Shown: positions 28,701 through 37,823, counted from the stretch's first letter. The stretch is DNA of 64,000 nucleotides from an uncultured Spirochaetaceae bacterium (GCA_944389105.1 CALXLD010000022.1:247723-311722); one strand, 5' to 3'. Numbers and translations: made by a program. Notes: a model not told the origin generated them from the letters alone.

Positions 28701-30488
28701 ATGGATAGAAATACCATCATAGCAATCGTTCTGTCTGTAATAGTAATTACAGTTGGAATGGGAATTCAGACAGCATTCTTCCCACCGGAGATACCTGTCA
28801 CAGAAGAAGCAGTTGCTGCAGAAGCTATAGAAGCTTCTCTTCCAGCGGCTTCCGGCAACGAGATAGAGGCAGTAGGCACCGACCCTGATTCAGCACCATT
28901 TGAGGTTGCCACGGGAGCGTTCAGAATAACCTTTGATCCAAAGGGAGGTACAGTCTCCTCGATAAAGCTTTCTGAACATCTTGATGGAGAAGAGCCAGTA
29001 GAGCTTATTTTCAAGGATGCTGATGATGAAAACGCATTCATGCTCTATGTTGGCGGTGATATAACGCAGCCGATAGATGCTGTTTTCAATCATAGTGAGA
29101 CGGTCAGTTCAAATGGACTTCATATAGTCTCTTTCACAAGGGACTTCGTTACGGCAGATGGCAGTCCATTCTCAATCAACAAGCAGTTCGCGATACCGGA
29201 TAACGGCGAATACATGATCCAGATGTCAGTCGGAATCAGTACGCCAGATGGATCACCGATACCTCTCAATGTTTCTTCGGATATGTACACCCTCTCTGTA
29301 GGACCTCAGATAGGACCTGCCTTTGAATCAATTTCCAATAATTATGATTATCGAAGGGTATCTGTCCGTTATGATGGAAGGAGCAGAAGCGATGCCAGAT
29401 TCAATGATGGCATATTTACTGCAGATAGTGACAGAACAGTGGACTGGATGTCGCTTGCAGGTAAGTATTTTGCATTTGTTCTTATTCCTGGAGACAATAT
29501 TGCTATCACATCATCAAGTGCTGTCCAGACTTCAAATGAAACTGGAGTGACACAGAAGGACACAATATACATGTCAAGAAGTGCTACAGGTGAGTCTTCA
29601 GTAAATGATATGTATTCCTTCTATGCTGGTCCGAAGGTAAAGAATAACCTTTCTATTTATGATAGTGCTGACAGCAATATATTCCGCATCAGCGGTCATG
29701 AACTTACAGAGATAATTGATGGAAGCTGGCTTTCATGGCTTGAGAGTATCCTCAACTGGATTCTTCAGCTCTTCTACAGAGTCATTCCAAACTATGGAGT
29801 GGCTATCATATTGCTTACTATCCTTATCAAGCTGCTTCTTCAGCCAATTGCTAAGAGAGGTATGGATTCTACCGCTAAGATGAGTGCATTGACTCCTAAG
29901 ATCAATGAAATCAAGGAAAGATATCCTGATGATCCAGAAGCGCAGAATGCAGCAATGGCTAAACTTTATAAGGAAGAGAAAATCAATCCGATGGGATCTT
30001 GTATTCCTATGCTTGTACAGTTCCCGATCTTCATCGCTCTCTATGGTCTTCTGAATACTAACTTTGACCTTCGTGGATCGATGTTCATTCCTGGATGGAT
30101 TCCTGACCTGTCGATTCCTGATACAATCTACACTCTTCCATTCTCAATACCTCTTCTCGGTAATAGAATCCACCTTCTTCCTATCCTGTATACAATCTCG
30201 ATGATCTTCTCTATGAAGATAACCCAGATGGGATCACAGGCTAATGCAGGTTCACAGGCTGGAATGATGAAGTTCATGACATATGGTATGCCATTGATTT
30301 TCTTCTTCGTTATGTACAATGCACCTTCTGGTCTTCTTCTTTACTGGTCCACTGTAAACGTAATTTCAATTGGTCAGCAGGTGTTTGTTAATAAAAAGAA
30401 GAAGAATGTCTATGCAGAGGAAATCGCTGAGCGCGATGCCCAGAAGCTTGCCAAGAAGGAAGCTAAGAGAAAGAACAGGAGAAAATAA
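28701..30488 (+). CDS. yidC: Membrane protein insertase YidC
   Basis: A 595-residue YidC/Oxa1 insertase of the Gram-negative type. It has an N-terminal membrane anchor (4-25), a large periplasmic beta domain (about 40-340), then the conserved core (LESILNWILQLFYRVIPNYGVAIILLTILIKLLL in segments from about 345) with five membrane helices, and a Lys-rich C-terminal tail. AGGAGAAGAG precedes the ATG. The periplasmic domain implies a two-membrane envelope. It is followed directly by jag. Confidence 0.96.
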   Translation: MDRNTIIAIVLSVIVITVGMGIQTAFFPPEIPVTEEAVAAEAIEASLPAASGNEIEAVGTDPDSAPFEVATGAFRITFDPKGGTVSSIKLSEHLDGEEPVELIFKDADDENAFMLYVGGDITQPIDAVFNHSETVSSNGLHIVSFTRDFVTADGSPFSINKQFAIPDNGEYMIQMSVGISTPDGSPIPLNVSSDMYTLSVGPQIGPAFESISNNYDYRRVSVRYDGRSRSDARFNDGIFTADSDRTVDWMSLAGKYFAFVLIPGDNIAITSSSAVQTSNETGVTQKDTIYMSRSATGESSVNDMYSFYAGPKVKNNLSIYDSADSNIFRISGHELTEIIDGSWLSWLESILNWILQLFYRVIPNYGVAIILLTILIKLLLQPIAKRGMDSTAKMSALTPKINEIKERYPDDPEAQNAAMAKLYKEEKINPMGSCIPMLVQFPIFIALYGLLNTNFDLRGSMFIPGWIPDLSIPDTIYTLPFSIPLLGNRIHLLPILYTISMIFSMKITQMGSQANAGSQAGMMKFMTYGMPLIFFFVMYNAPSGLLLYWSTVNVISIGQQVFVNKKKKNVYAEEIAERDAQKLAKKEAKRKNRRK

Positions 30489-31184
30489 ATGCAGAAGGAA
30501 TTTGAGGGAAGAACCGAACAGGAAGCAATAGATAAGGCAATCAGAGAACTTGGTCTTGATCGTGATCAGTTCGATGTTGAGATAATCGAGAAGGAAAAGA
30601 AGTCCTTTTTCAGAAAAGGCAATGTCAGGATAAGAGTGTATTATGGCGAGGATTCTTCTTCTGAAGAGACAGAGGAAAGCTATGAGGACAATGAAAAGAA
30701 TGATGTGGCTGAAGACCGCAATCCTGAGCCACAGAATGATAATGAAAGGAAGATCCTCCAGTTCCTGGATACTCTTATCATGAAAATGGGGTATACAGGG
30801 AAATCCTCGATTTCTTTCCGCCGTGATTCCAAGATCGGTATCAGTATCGAAAGCGATGATTCTTCAATCATCATTGGAAGAAAGGGAAAGAATCTTGATG
30901 CAATACAGCTGATTACAAATGTATATGCAGGAAATCTTGATCCGGATATCAAAGTAGTGATCGACAGTGAGAACTACAGGATGAGACATGAGGAGCAGAT
31001 TATCCGCACTGCATACCGCCTTGCCGCTGATGTAAAGAGGACAGGACGTTCGAAGCTGCTTGATCCTATGAATCCTTTTGAAAGAAGGCTTGTCCATACT
31101 GCTCTCAATGATTTTGACGGAGTTGAGACAAAGAGCGAAGGAGAAGGGCTTTATAAGCAGGTAAGGATACTTCCAAAGAAGTGA
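30489..31184 (+). CDS. jag: Jag/KhpB family RNA-binding protein
   Basis: A 231-residue protein with an N-terminal Jag domain (residues 1-55, EGRTEQEAIDKAIRELGL), an acidic linker (55-85), a KH domain (IIIGRKGKNLDAIQLITN near 125) and a C-terminal R3H domain (NPFERRLVHTALNDFDGVETKSEGEG). Family members bind RNA and affect cell division and envelope growth. The ATG abuts the yidC stop, and ends with a terminator. Confidence 0.93.
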   Translation: MQKEFEGRTEQEAIDKAIRELGLDRDQFDVEIIEKEKKSFFRKGNVRIRVYYGEDSSSEETEESYEDNEKNDVAEDRNPEPQNDNERKILQFLDTLIMKMGYTGKSSISFRRDSKIGISIESDDSSIIIGRKGKNLDAIQLITNVYAGNLDPDIKVVIDSENYRMRHEEQIIRTAYRLAADVKRTGRSKLLDPMNPFERRLVHTALNDFDGVETKSEGEGLYKQVRILPKK

Positions 31185-31189
31185 TGATG

Positions 31190-31217
31190 AGCTGGCTGAA
31201 AGGCCAGCTTTCTTCTT
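31190..31217 (+). terminator. Terminator after jag
   Basis: AGCTGGC (31190-31196), six-base loop, GCCAGCT (31203-31209), then TTCTTCTT. It closes the rpmH-jag operon. Confidence 0.8.
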
Positions 31218-31262
31218 GACTTGTTATTATAATACTGATACTTTATTAATAATAATTATCAA
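31216..31262 (+). promoter_or_regulatory. perR promoter with a possible Fur/Per-box
   Basis: TTGACT (31216-31221) and TACTTT (31239-31244) at 17 bp. The palindrome TTATTAATAA at 31243-31252 and TTGTTATTATAATA at 31221-31234 are AT-rich repeats resembling Fur/PerR sites, so autoregulation is plausible but unproven. Confidence 0.55.
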
Positions 31263-31275
31263 TAAGGATGAATTA

Positions 31276-31728
31276 ATGGATAGAAGGAATACAGTACAGA
31301 AAGAACTCATATATGATGCTGTTATGTCGTATTCCGGGCATCCGAGTGCAGAGGATGTATATCGTGAGATTTCATCCAGGCATAGCACTATATCCAAAGC
31401 CACTGTTTACCGTAATCTTTCCCTGCTTGCAGAAGATGGAAAAATAGGACGTGTGGAATCTTTTGCAAATTCTGAGACACATTACGATCATAGGACAGAC
31501 AAGCATTACCATGGCTACTGCAGGAAATGTGGCAAGATTGTGGATATCGATTTATCATATGATAATAGGTTAGCAGAGAAAGCTTTACCAATGGAGGATG
31601 GTTTTTCCATCACTTCCCATGAGCTTATATTTGAAGGTATCTGCAAAGAATGCAGAGAGAAGGAGAAGAAAAATGGAACTGAAGGGATCAAGAACAGAGA
31701 AGAATCTTCAGACGGCATTTGCAGGTGA
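31276..31728 (+). CDS. Fur-family peroxide-type regulator (PerR-like)
   Basis: A 150-residue Fur-family repressor. An N-terminal winged helix ([28 protein letters not shown]) precedes metal-binding [26 protein letters not shown] and a second CKEC pair, giving the structural zinc site of Cys pairs. Context points to PerR: the next gene is rubrerythrin. AAGGA lies seven bases before the ATG at 31276. The C-terminal 18 residues after CKEC are a polar tail, encoded in DNA that also encodes the start of rubrerythrin. Confidence 0.85.
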   Translation: MDRRNTVQKELIYDAVMSYSGHPSAEDVYREISSRHSTISKATVYRNLSLLAEDGKIGRVESFANSETHYDHRTDKHYHGYCRKCGKIVDIDLSYDNRLAEKALPMEDGFSITSHELIFEGICKECREKEKKNGTEGIKNREESSDGICR

Positions 31729-32212
31729 GAGCCAGGCAAGAAACAAGTATACCTACTTTGCTTCCAAGGCAAAGAAGGAAGGTTATGAGCAGATTGCAGC
31801 TATCTTCCTTGAGACAGCAGATAATGAGAAAGAGCATGCAAAGCTCTGGTTCAAGTATCTTGAAGGCGGAGATATCAAGTCTACTCCAGAGAATCTCAAG
31901 GCAGCAGCAGAAGGCGAGAACTATGAGTGGACAGATATGTATGCTGAGTTCGCTAAGGTAGCTGAAGAGGAAGGATTCAAGGAGATTGCAGCAAAGTTCA
32001 GAGGTGTTGCAGCTATCGAGAAGCATCACGAGGAGAGATACCTTGCTCTTCTTAAGAATGTTGAGGAAGGACTTGTATTCTCACGCGATGGCGAGATGAT
32101 CTGGAAGTGCAGAAACTGCGGCCATATCGTAATTGGAAAGAAAGCTCCTGGTGTATGTCCTGTATGTAATCATCCACAGGCATATTTTGAGCTTGTAGGA
32201 CAGAATTACTAA
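31673..32212 (+). CDS. Rubrerythrin
   Basis: A 179-residue rubrerythrin that reduces hydrogen peroxide in anaerobes. The N-terminal four-helix di-iron domain has [13 protein letters not shown] and the E-x-x-H ligands ([15 protein letters not shown]), and the C-terminal rubredoxin domain has [10 protein letters not shown] and [11 protein letters not shown]. The ATG at 31673 (GGAG seven bases upstream) fits the family start [12 protein letters not shown]. It overlaps the regulator gene by 56 bases in another frame, so the two must be co-transcribed. Confidence 0.94.
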   Translation: MELKGSRTEKNLQTAFAGESQARNKYTYFASKAKKEGYEQIAAIFLETADNEKEHAKLWFKYLEGGDIKSTPENLKAAAEGENYEWTDMYAEFAKVAEEEGFKEIAAKFRGVAAIEKHHEERYLALLKNVEEGLVFSRDGEMIWKCRNCGHIVIGKKAPGVCPVCNHPQAYFELVGQNY

Positions 32213-32220
32213 GATAGCAA

Positions 32221-32252
32221 AGGATCAGGGATTTTCGTCTCTGGTCCTTTTT
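32221..32252 (+). terminator. Terminator of rubrerythrin, overlapping the merR-like 3' end
   Basis: AGGATCAGGGA pairs with TCTCTGGTCCT (two G-U pairs) and is followed by TTTTTT. It lies 9 bases after the rubrerythrin stop and is antisense to the last codons of the convergent MerR gene. Confidence 0.82.
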
Positions 32253-33049
32253 TCTACCCTGATTCTTATTCTAGTGGCGGATATCCAGTTTGTTTTCTCC
32301 AGATTGTCTGGAAGGGCATATTCCTCATAGGAATCAGATACAGCTATATAACCATCAGCCTCTATTCTATCGAAAAGGGATGAATAGATTTCATTGAATT
32401 CATTATATGGTCTTTTTGTGTAAAGAACGAAATACAGACCTGCTGGGATTATATTTTCCCCATCGGCTCTTTTGAGGAAAAAGCTTTTTATTATCTCAGA
32501 TTTTCCATTGAGGATATTCTCAAGAGATATCGTAGCACCCTGATTCAGTGAATCGGATTTTGTATGATCATCAAGCATTGATGAGAAAAGCATGCTCCAG
32601 CTTTCTTCATCATCTATCTCTTCTTTATTCTCAACCTCTTTTATTCTTTCCTCATCGAAATACTTTATATCAATTTCACCTTCTTTCCTGTTCCTGAAGT
32701 CCATAAGAAGATCTGCTTGTATTGATATGGATGTTCTTATATGTTCGAGCTCGGCAATACGTATATCCAGCTGTTTCTTCTCAGTCCTGAACATGGAAAG
32801 GATGATGTCAGAATCATCTGCTTCTATATAATCCATTATCTTCTCAATTGGCAAACCTGTATTCCTGAGAGTGAGTATTGTATCAAAAACACCTATCTGG
32901 CTTGAAATATAGTATCTGTATCCATTCTTATCGCGGCCTGCCGGGGAAAAAAGACCGATTTTATCATAATAAAAGAGAGTATGCTTGCTGATATTGAAAA
33001 AATTGGCAAATTCAGCAGTTGAATATCGTTTTGTATATTCTCTGTCCAT
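32225..33049 (-). CDS. MerR-family regulator, BmrR/TipA-like with effector domain
   Basis: A 274-residue MerR regulator. The HTH (YSTAEFANFFNISKHTLFYYDKIGLFSPAGRDKNGYRYY) is at the N-terminus, a coiled-coil dimer helix at about 85-115, and the C-terminal 150 residues resemble a ligand-binding (GyrI-like) domain. The ATG at 33049 is preceded by TATAGT with a six-base gap and no Shine-Dalgarno; a TTG at 33067 would lie inside the operator. It is divergent from a MATE exporter, so it probably senses a toxic compound and activates that gene. Confidence 0.85.
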   Translation of the reverse strand: MDREYTKRYSTAEFANFFNISKHTLFYYDKIGLFSPAGRDKNGYRYYISSQIGVFDTILTLRNTGLPIEKIMDYIEADDSDIILSMFRTEKKQLDIRIAELEHIRTSISIQADLLMDFRNRKEGEIDIKYFDEERIKEVENKEEIDDEESWSMLFSSMLDDHTKSDSLNQGATISLENILNGKSEIIKSFFLKRADGENIIPAGLYFVLYTKRPYNEFNEIYSSLFDRIEADGYIAVSDSYEEYALPDNLEKTNWISATRIRIRVEKRTRDENP

Positions 33050-33052
33050 ATA

Positions 33053-33086
33053 TTGACTATAGAGCAACTCTATAGTTTTTGATAGT
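33053..33086. promoter_or_regulatory. MerR-type operator in the merR-MATE divergent promoter
   Basis: A perfect inverted repeat has arms ACTATAGAG (33056-33064) and CTCTATAGT (33068-33076) around CAA. On the plus strand TTGACT (33053-33058) overlaps the left arm, and a weak -10 (TTTGAT at 33078 with 19-bp spacing) follows, the stretched spacing typical of MerR-activated promoters. On the minus strand TATAGT within the same arm is the likely -10 of the regulator, six bases before its ATG. Confidence 0.78.
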
Positions 33087-33102
33087 ACGCTGGAGGAAAA
33101 GC

Positions 33103-34473
33103 ATGCCTTCAGCTGATACGGAAAAGCTTTTTATTGAAACAAAACCGGGACATCTATTCTTCAGAGCTGCAATTCCAGGTGCGCTTGGAATGCTGGCCTC
33201 ATCTCTTTATTATCTTCTGGAAGGTATCCTTGTCGGAAGAGTTCTTGGTGCTGAAGCATTTGCAGGACTTAATCTTGCTATGCCTTTTGTCATCATCAAT
33301 TTTGCCATTTCCGATATGATCGGAGTCGGTTCCTCCGTCCCGATTGCTATCAAGCTGGGAAGGGGAGAAAAGAAAGAGGCGAATAGTATTTTCTCCGCAG
33401 CTATTGTCATGATTGTCCTGGCAGGAATCGTAACAGGAGCGCTTCTGTTTGCTTTTGCCCCAACGCTTTTCCGTCTAATGGGAGCAGATGAATATCTTAT
33501 ACCATATGCTGTTGATTATCTGAGAGCTTATGCTTGTTTCTCACCTCTCACGACATTGGTCTTCGCAATGGATAACTATCTGAGGATATGCGGCAAGATC
33601 AAGGGCTCTCTGATGATGAATATCTTCATGGCTATAGCATGTGTGATATTCGAGGTGTTCTTCCTGTTTGTCCTGCGTGGAGGAATTGCTACAGCTGCTA
33701 TAGGAACCTGTATCGGTATGTCCTCAGCTGTAATCACGGTTTTCTCTTTCTTCCTCAGGGGAAAGATGGAGCTTAAGTTCAACAAGCCGAAGTTCAGCTT
33801 CTCTCTTATAAGAACCATAGTCTCTTGCGGCCTTCCAACCTTCCTTTCAAATGTTTCCGGAAGGATTATCTCGATAATAATGAATGTCATGCTTCTCTCC
33901 CTTGGAGGAGCGGATGCTGTAAGTGTCTATGGAATAATAATGTCCGCAGATGGACTTGCTATGCCTCTATTGTATGGTACTTGTGATTCTCTTCAGCCGT
34001 CTGTGGGCTATAACTGGGGAGCTAGAAGGTTTGACCGTGTCGGAACGATAGAGAAATACTGCTTTGGCACCGGTGCTGTGATTTCTGTATTTTTCGGAAT
34101 CTTTCTTTTCCTTTTCCCGGATTTTGCAGTAAGCCTTTTTGTCGAAGAAGGAGGGCAGGGAATACATGCTCTTGGCATTGCAGCTTTGAAGATTTCCGCA
34201 CTGACATATATTCTCAGATGGATAGCTGTCTGCACGCAGTGCTTTATGTCCGCAATCGGAAAACCCATATATGCGGCCACAATCTCTGTTTCCGCGGCTT
34301 TTGTGTTTCCTTTGATTCTTATCTTCGTTCTTTCTCCGATAGGACTGGATGGAATCTGGATGAACCTTCCAGCTACATCCCTTCTTACCGCGATGCTTTC
34401 TGCTTTCATACTGACAAGGTACAGAAAGATAGTATCGAAGGAAAAGCTTGGCATTTCAGATAGTTCACTCTGA
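33103..34473 (+). CDS. MATE-family multidrug efflux transporter
   Basis: A 456-residue MATE protein with about 12 membrane segments in two halves. It expels drugs or other organic cations by exchange with Na+ or H+. Family features are the RAAIPGALGMLASSLYYLLEGILVGRVLGAEAFAGLNLAMP start and the repeat at about 235-275 (CGLPTFLSNVSGRIISIIMN). GGAGG lies six bases before the ATG at 33103. Expression is probably switched on by the divergent MerR-like regulator. Confidence 0.92.
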   Translation: MPSADTEKLFIETKPGHLFFRAAIPGALGMLASSLYYLLEGILVGRVLGAEAFAGLNLAMPFVIINFAISDMIGVGSSVPIAIKLGRGEKKEANSIFSAAIVMIVLAGIVTGALLFAFAPTLFRLMGADEYLIPYAVDYLRAYACFSPLTTLVFAMDNYLRICGKIKGSLMMNIFMAIACVIFEVFFLFVLRGGIATAAIGTCIGMSSAVITVFSFFLRGKMELKFNKPKFSFSLIRTIVSCGLPTFLSNVSGRIISIIMNVMLLSLGGADAVSVYGIIMSADGLAMPLLYGTCDSLQPSVGYNWGARRFDRVGTIEKYCFGTGAVISVFFGIFLFLFPDFAVSLFVEEGGQGIHALGIAALKISALTYILRWIAVCTQCFMSAIGKPIYAATISVSAAFVFPLILIFVLSPIGLDGIWMNLPATSLLTAMLSAFILTRYRKIVSKEKLGISDSSL

Positions 34474-34557
34474 AAGAAGAATGCAGATAGTTTCCGATTA
34501 ATAGTGGCAGTTATCCTGTATTGATGAAGCTGTTTAATCAGCTGGAAAAATCTGTGC

Positions 34558-34572
34558 TATGCTTAAAGAATG
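34558..34572 (+). promoter_or_regulatory. -10 element immediately before the araC-like start codon
   Basis: TATGCT (34558-34563), six bases, then ATG (34570). No Shine-Dalgarno precedes the ATG. This matches the nagA and TraB-family arrangement. Confidence 0.5.
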
Positions 34573-35472
34573 AATGATGACAGAATGCATCAGAACATAT
34601 TTGCGGATTTGAGCATTCTCTGGATCAGCCGCTATGATTATCTTGATGGCTGGGTTCTGGATCCTCATTATCATGATGGATACCATCAGCTGATATACTG
34701 CATATCCGGGGAAGGAATGGCATATAGCAATGGGAACAGGCATAAGCTTGTATCCCATACAGTTCAGCTTATAAATCCGGGAGTCATACATTCTATTGAT
34801 TCTGTTGCTAAGTGCGGATTGCAGACATTGGACATCAAGTTCATTATCAATAATGATGACCTGATCAGGAAACTTGAAGCAATGCCAGCCTTCATCAATG
34901 CCGATGATGATAGTTTCAGGAATCTTCTGGAAAGGATACGTATAGAAGGAGATAGGAGGCAGTATGAATATATGTCATACTGTCAGCTGCTTCTAGGAGA
35001 GCTGTTGGTAGAACTTTTGCGGACAAAGACAGCCGCAGAGACAAAGATAGACCGGCCAGTGAATTTCTATTACAAAGAGAATGTTTCTGAAATCGGGAAC
35101 CGCATCATGAATTATATTTCAGATCATTATACGGAAAGGCTTACATCATCTGATTTTGCCAGAGAGCTTAATTTTTCCTATCGCTATCTTAGCCGTATTC
35201 TGATTAATGATATAGGGATGTCTCCTATTGAATATCTTGAGTACTATCGTTGCAATACAGCATGTGAAATGCTTTCAGTCATGAATTATGGATTGAAGGA
35301 AATTGCTGAAAAAGTAGGATATCCAAGTGTTCATCAGTTCTCCAAATCATTTAAGCGTGTGATTAAAATGTCGCCAGGTATGTACAGGAATACTGCACAG
35401 CTAGGAGTGCGGCGTGATATCAATTTCAACAAAGAATTTGTAAATGGAAATAATGATTTCCATGTTGAGTGA
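34570..35472 (+). CDS. AraC-family transcriptional regulator
   Basis: A 300-residue regulator. An N-terminal cupin-like sensor domain (HYHDGYHQLIYCISGEGMAY, INPGVIHSI) covers about 1-160, and a C-terminal double-HTH AraC domain about 180-285 (SSDFARELNFSYRYLSRILINDIGMSPIEYLEYYR, EIAEKVGYPSVHQFSKSFKRVIKMSPGMYR). It lies 110 bp upstream of, and in line with, the uronate-oligosaccharide operon, so it is the likely sugar-responsive activator of that operon. Confidence 0.9.
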   Translation: MNDDRMHQNIFADLSILWISRYDYLDGWVLDPHYHDGYHQLIYCISGEGMAYSNGNRHKLVSHTVQLINPGVIHSIDSVAKCGLQTLDIKFIINNDDLIRKLEAMPAFINADDDSFRNLLERIRIEGDRRQYEYMSYCQLLLGELLVELLRTKTAAETKIDRPVNFYYKENVSEIGNRIMNYISDHYTERLTSSDFARELNFSYRYLSRILINDIGMSPIEYLEYYRCNTACEMLSVMNYGLKEIAEKVGYPSVHQFSKSFKRVIKMSPGMYRNTAQLGVRRDINFNKEFVNGNNDFHVE

Positions 35473-35543
35473 ATTGTTCCGGAATCGACAAAACACAATC
35501 TTAAATAGCTAAATACAACTTTGAAATCTCATTATCTAATTTC

Positions 35544-35570
35544 TTTATCGAATAGGTATTCATCGATAAA
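35544..35570. repeat. 8-bp inverted repeat just before the binding-protein ribosome binding site
   Basis: TTTATCGA (35544-35551) and TCGATAAA (35563-35570) flank 11 bases and end directly before AGGAGG (35571). It could be an operator for the AraC-like regulator or a leader hairpin near the ribosome binding site. Confidence 0.6.
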
Positions 35571-35582
35571 AGGAGGAATCAA

Positions 35583-36896
35583 ATGAGATTTTCCAAATTA
35601 GCAGTACTTATGGTTTTTGCTGTATCAGTAGCCATGAGTCCAGTCTTTTCCGCCGGTAGTGCAGAGGGAAGCGCTGCATCTGATGAGCCAATAGAGCTTG
35701 TTTATTGGTCTCATTACAGCCAGAGCCCTGCATTTGTTGAGGCTTTTGCTGATTCTGTTGAATTGGCAGCTAAGAACCTTGGTTATGATAACGTCACATG
35801 TCGTGCAGAAATCATAGAGTATTCTGGATATGAGGCCAAATATATTACAGGATTCACCAGTGGAACAGGACCGGATTTCTTCCTTGGATATCCTAGTGAT
35901 TGGGCCTTGAACGGAGGTAAGAATCCAGTAGCTCTTTCTTTTGATGAAAAAGCATCTGCGGCATGGAATGAAGCACTCGCGAATGTCTATTACGATCATG
36001 GCATATTCAATGGTGAACGCTATGGATTCCCGTCAGAAGGCGGATCTTTGCAGATTATCTATATAAATACAGATGCGATGATTGAAGCAGGACTCGACCC
36101 TGAGACAGATATCCCTACAACTATGGATGAGTTCCTTGAGGTTGCGAAAGCCCTTACAAAGCGTGATGAGGCAGGTAATATAATCAGGTCAGGTTTCCAG
36201 CCAAGATATCTTGGAGGTGGTGATGGAGTTGCAGGCAAGTATATTGCATGGTTCCATAATTTCGGTGCCAGGATTCTTTCGGAAGATCTTTCCACAAGCC
36301 AGGGATATGTAAATAGTGCAGAAGCAAAGGAAGCTTTCAAGTGGTTCCAGAATCTTGTGAAAGAAACAAGCAATCTTGAACTTGGTGCTCCTGAGAGTGC
36401 ATTCCAGTCAGGCCAGGCAGCTATGATAAACAGAGAAGCATGGTTTGCTGATGATACAGTTCAGAAAGCTCCAAATATTAACTTCGTCTGTGCTTCTTTC
36501 CCAGCTGGTACATATGATTATGCACCAGGTTCTGGTTCTTCTGTCTGGTGCAATATGATCAGCGCAAGGACAAAATATCCTGAACTCTGTCAGGAGATCA
36601 TGGCAGAGCTTGCTAAGCCTGAATATGACATAACACTTCATGAAAGCGCAGCATATCCACCAGTATGCAAAGCAACTATGACTCTTGATAATGAGTATTT
36701 CGGAAAGCAGCTTTATGCAGAAGCTGTTATGAATATGGCTGATAAACCATCATGCCCTGTATATGATCTTATTCCTGAGTGGAGCCAGATTGCTTCTATG
36801 TTCGGCGACACTGTTGCATCAATAGTAGGTGGCGCAGATGTTGATACAGAGCTGGATGCTCTTGCTGTAAGAATCGACCAGGTTCTGAATCAGTGA
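35583..36896 (+). CDS. CUT1-type sugar ABC transporter substrate-binding protein
   Basis: A 437-residue SBP_bac_1 protein with a Sec signal (LAVLMVFAVSVAMSPVFSAGSAEGS). The mature part (ELVYWSHYSQSP, FTSGTGPDFFLGYPSDWA, YGFPSEGGSLQIIYINTDAM) matches oligosaccharide-binding proteins. AGGAGG lies six bases before the ATG. It is the first gene of an operon that ends with GH88, so the ligand is probably an unsaturated uronate-containing oligosaccharide. No ATPase gene is present; a shared MsiK-type ATPase elsewhere is expected. Confidence 0.9.
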   Translation: MRFSKLAVLMVFAVSVAMSPVFSAGSAEGSAASDEPIELVYWSHYSQSPAFVEAFADSVELAAKNLGYDNVTCRAEIIEYSGYEAKYITGFTSGTGPDFFLGYPSDWALNGGKNPVALSFDEKASAAWNEALANVYYDHGIFNGERYGFPSEGGSLQIIYINTDAMIEAGLDPETDIPTTMDEFLEVAKALTKRDEAGNIIRSGFQPRYLGGGDGVAGKYIAWFHNFGARILSEDLSTSQGYVNSAEAKEAFKWFQNLVKETSNLELGAPESAFQSGQAAMINREAWFADDTVQKAPNINFVCASFPAGTYDYAPGSGSSVWCNMISARTKYPELCQEIMAELAKPEYDITLHESAAYPPVCKATMTLDNEYFGKQLYAEAVMNMADKPSCPVYDLIPEWSQIASMFGDTVASIVGGADVDTELDALAVRIDQVLNQ

Positions 36897-36907
36897 TTTA
36901 ACAATAA

Positions 36908-36931
36908 CTCAGCCTGCTCCTGCAGGCTGAG
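36908..36931 (+). repeat. Strong hairpin between binding-protein and permease genes
   Basis: CTCAGCCTGC (36908-36917), four-base loop, GCAGGCTGAG (36922-36931): a perfect 10-bp stem with no T-run. Its position suggests protection of the binding-protein mRNA end rather than termination. Confidence 0.8.
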
Positions 36932-36947
36932 AGATGGAATTTGCAAT

Positions 36948-37823
36948 ATGAAAACTAAAAACAAGTACAGCCTTGCAGGATTTCTTTTTGTTCTGCCATC
37001 ATTGCTGTATTTTCTATTTGTATTTCTTTATCCCCTGATTCTAAGCTTTGTAAACTCTCTTTGTAGGGTTAATCTTCTGCTAGGGACAAAGGATTACCTT
37101 GGGTTCTCCAACTTCCGCAATTTGCTTTCCAGAGATTATTTCTGGGATTCTCTTTGTATAACATTGAAGTTTGCGGTAATGAGTGTCCCTATGCTGATGG
37201 TTGTGGATCTTTTTGTTGCAGATAAACTTGCTTCAATGAAGGGGAGATGTGGAAAAATCCTGACAACAATATCATTTCTGCCATTCATTGTCTCAATGGC
37301 AGCAGCGGGTATGGTCTGGGACTGGATTCTTGATCCATCGCTAGGTCTGATGAATGCACTTCTCGGTGCTGTTGGCCTGCCTCAGCCATTATGGCTCAGA
37401 AGTCCTGAGTCCGCCTTGTATTCAACACTTCTGATTACTCTGTGGATCCGTGCACCTTTCGGGATAATGATTCTGATGGGCGGAATCCAGAACGTATCAC
37501 AGGATCTTTATGAGGCAGCTTCGCTTGATGGTGCAACACCTATCCAGAAATTCTTCAGGATTACCGTGCCTCTTATAAATCCTCAGCTGATTATGGTTCT
37601 TACGCTTGAGACGATTTTTGCATTCAGGGCATTTGATCAGATATACACATCAACAGGAGGCGGCCCAGCTGGTGCAACTCGCACTTTGATGATTTATCTG
37701 GTTAAGGATCTTTTCAATAGTGATTACGGAATGGCCTCAGCACTGACTGTGATGATGCTGATAGTCATGTTTGCTATCAGTCTTATCGAACAGACGCTGC
37801 TGAAGAAGAAAGTTGAATACTGA
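36948..37823 (+). CDS. CUT1 sugar ABC transporter permease (MalF type)
   Basis: A 291-residue permease with six membrane segments (first: LAGFLFVLPSLLYFLFVFLYPLILSF). The EAA coupling loop is YEAASLDGATPIQKFFRITVPLINPQ near 205. It pairs with the next gene to form the membrane channel for the binding protein at 35583. The stop is 10 bases before the next start. Confidence 0.92.
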   Translation: MKTKNKYSLAGFLFVLPSLLYFLFVFLYPLILSFVNSLCRVNLLLGTKDYLGFSNFRNLLSRDYFWDSLCITLKFAVMSVPMLMVVDLFVADKLASMKGRCGKILTTISFLPFIVSMAAAGMVWDWILDPSLGLMNALLGAVGLPQPLWLRSPESALYSTLLITLWIRAPFGIMILMGGIQNVSQDLYEAASLDGATPIQKFFRITVPLINPQLIMVLTLETIFAFRAFDQIYTSTGGGPAGATRTLMIYLVKDLFNSDYGMASALTVMMLIVMFAISLIEQTLLKKKVEY

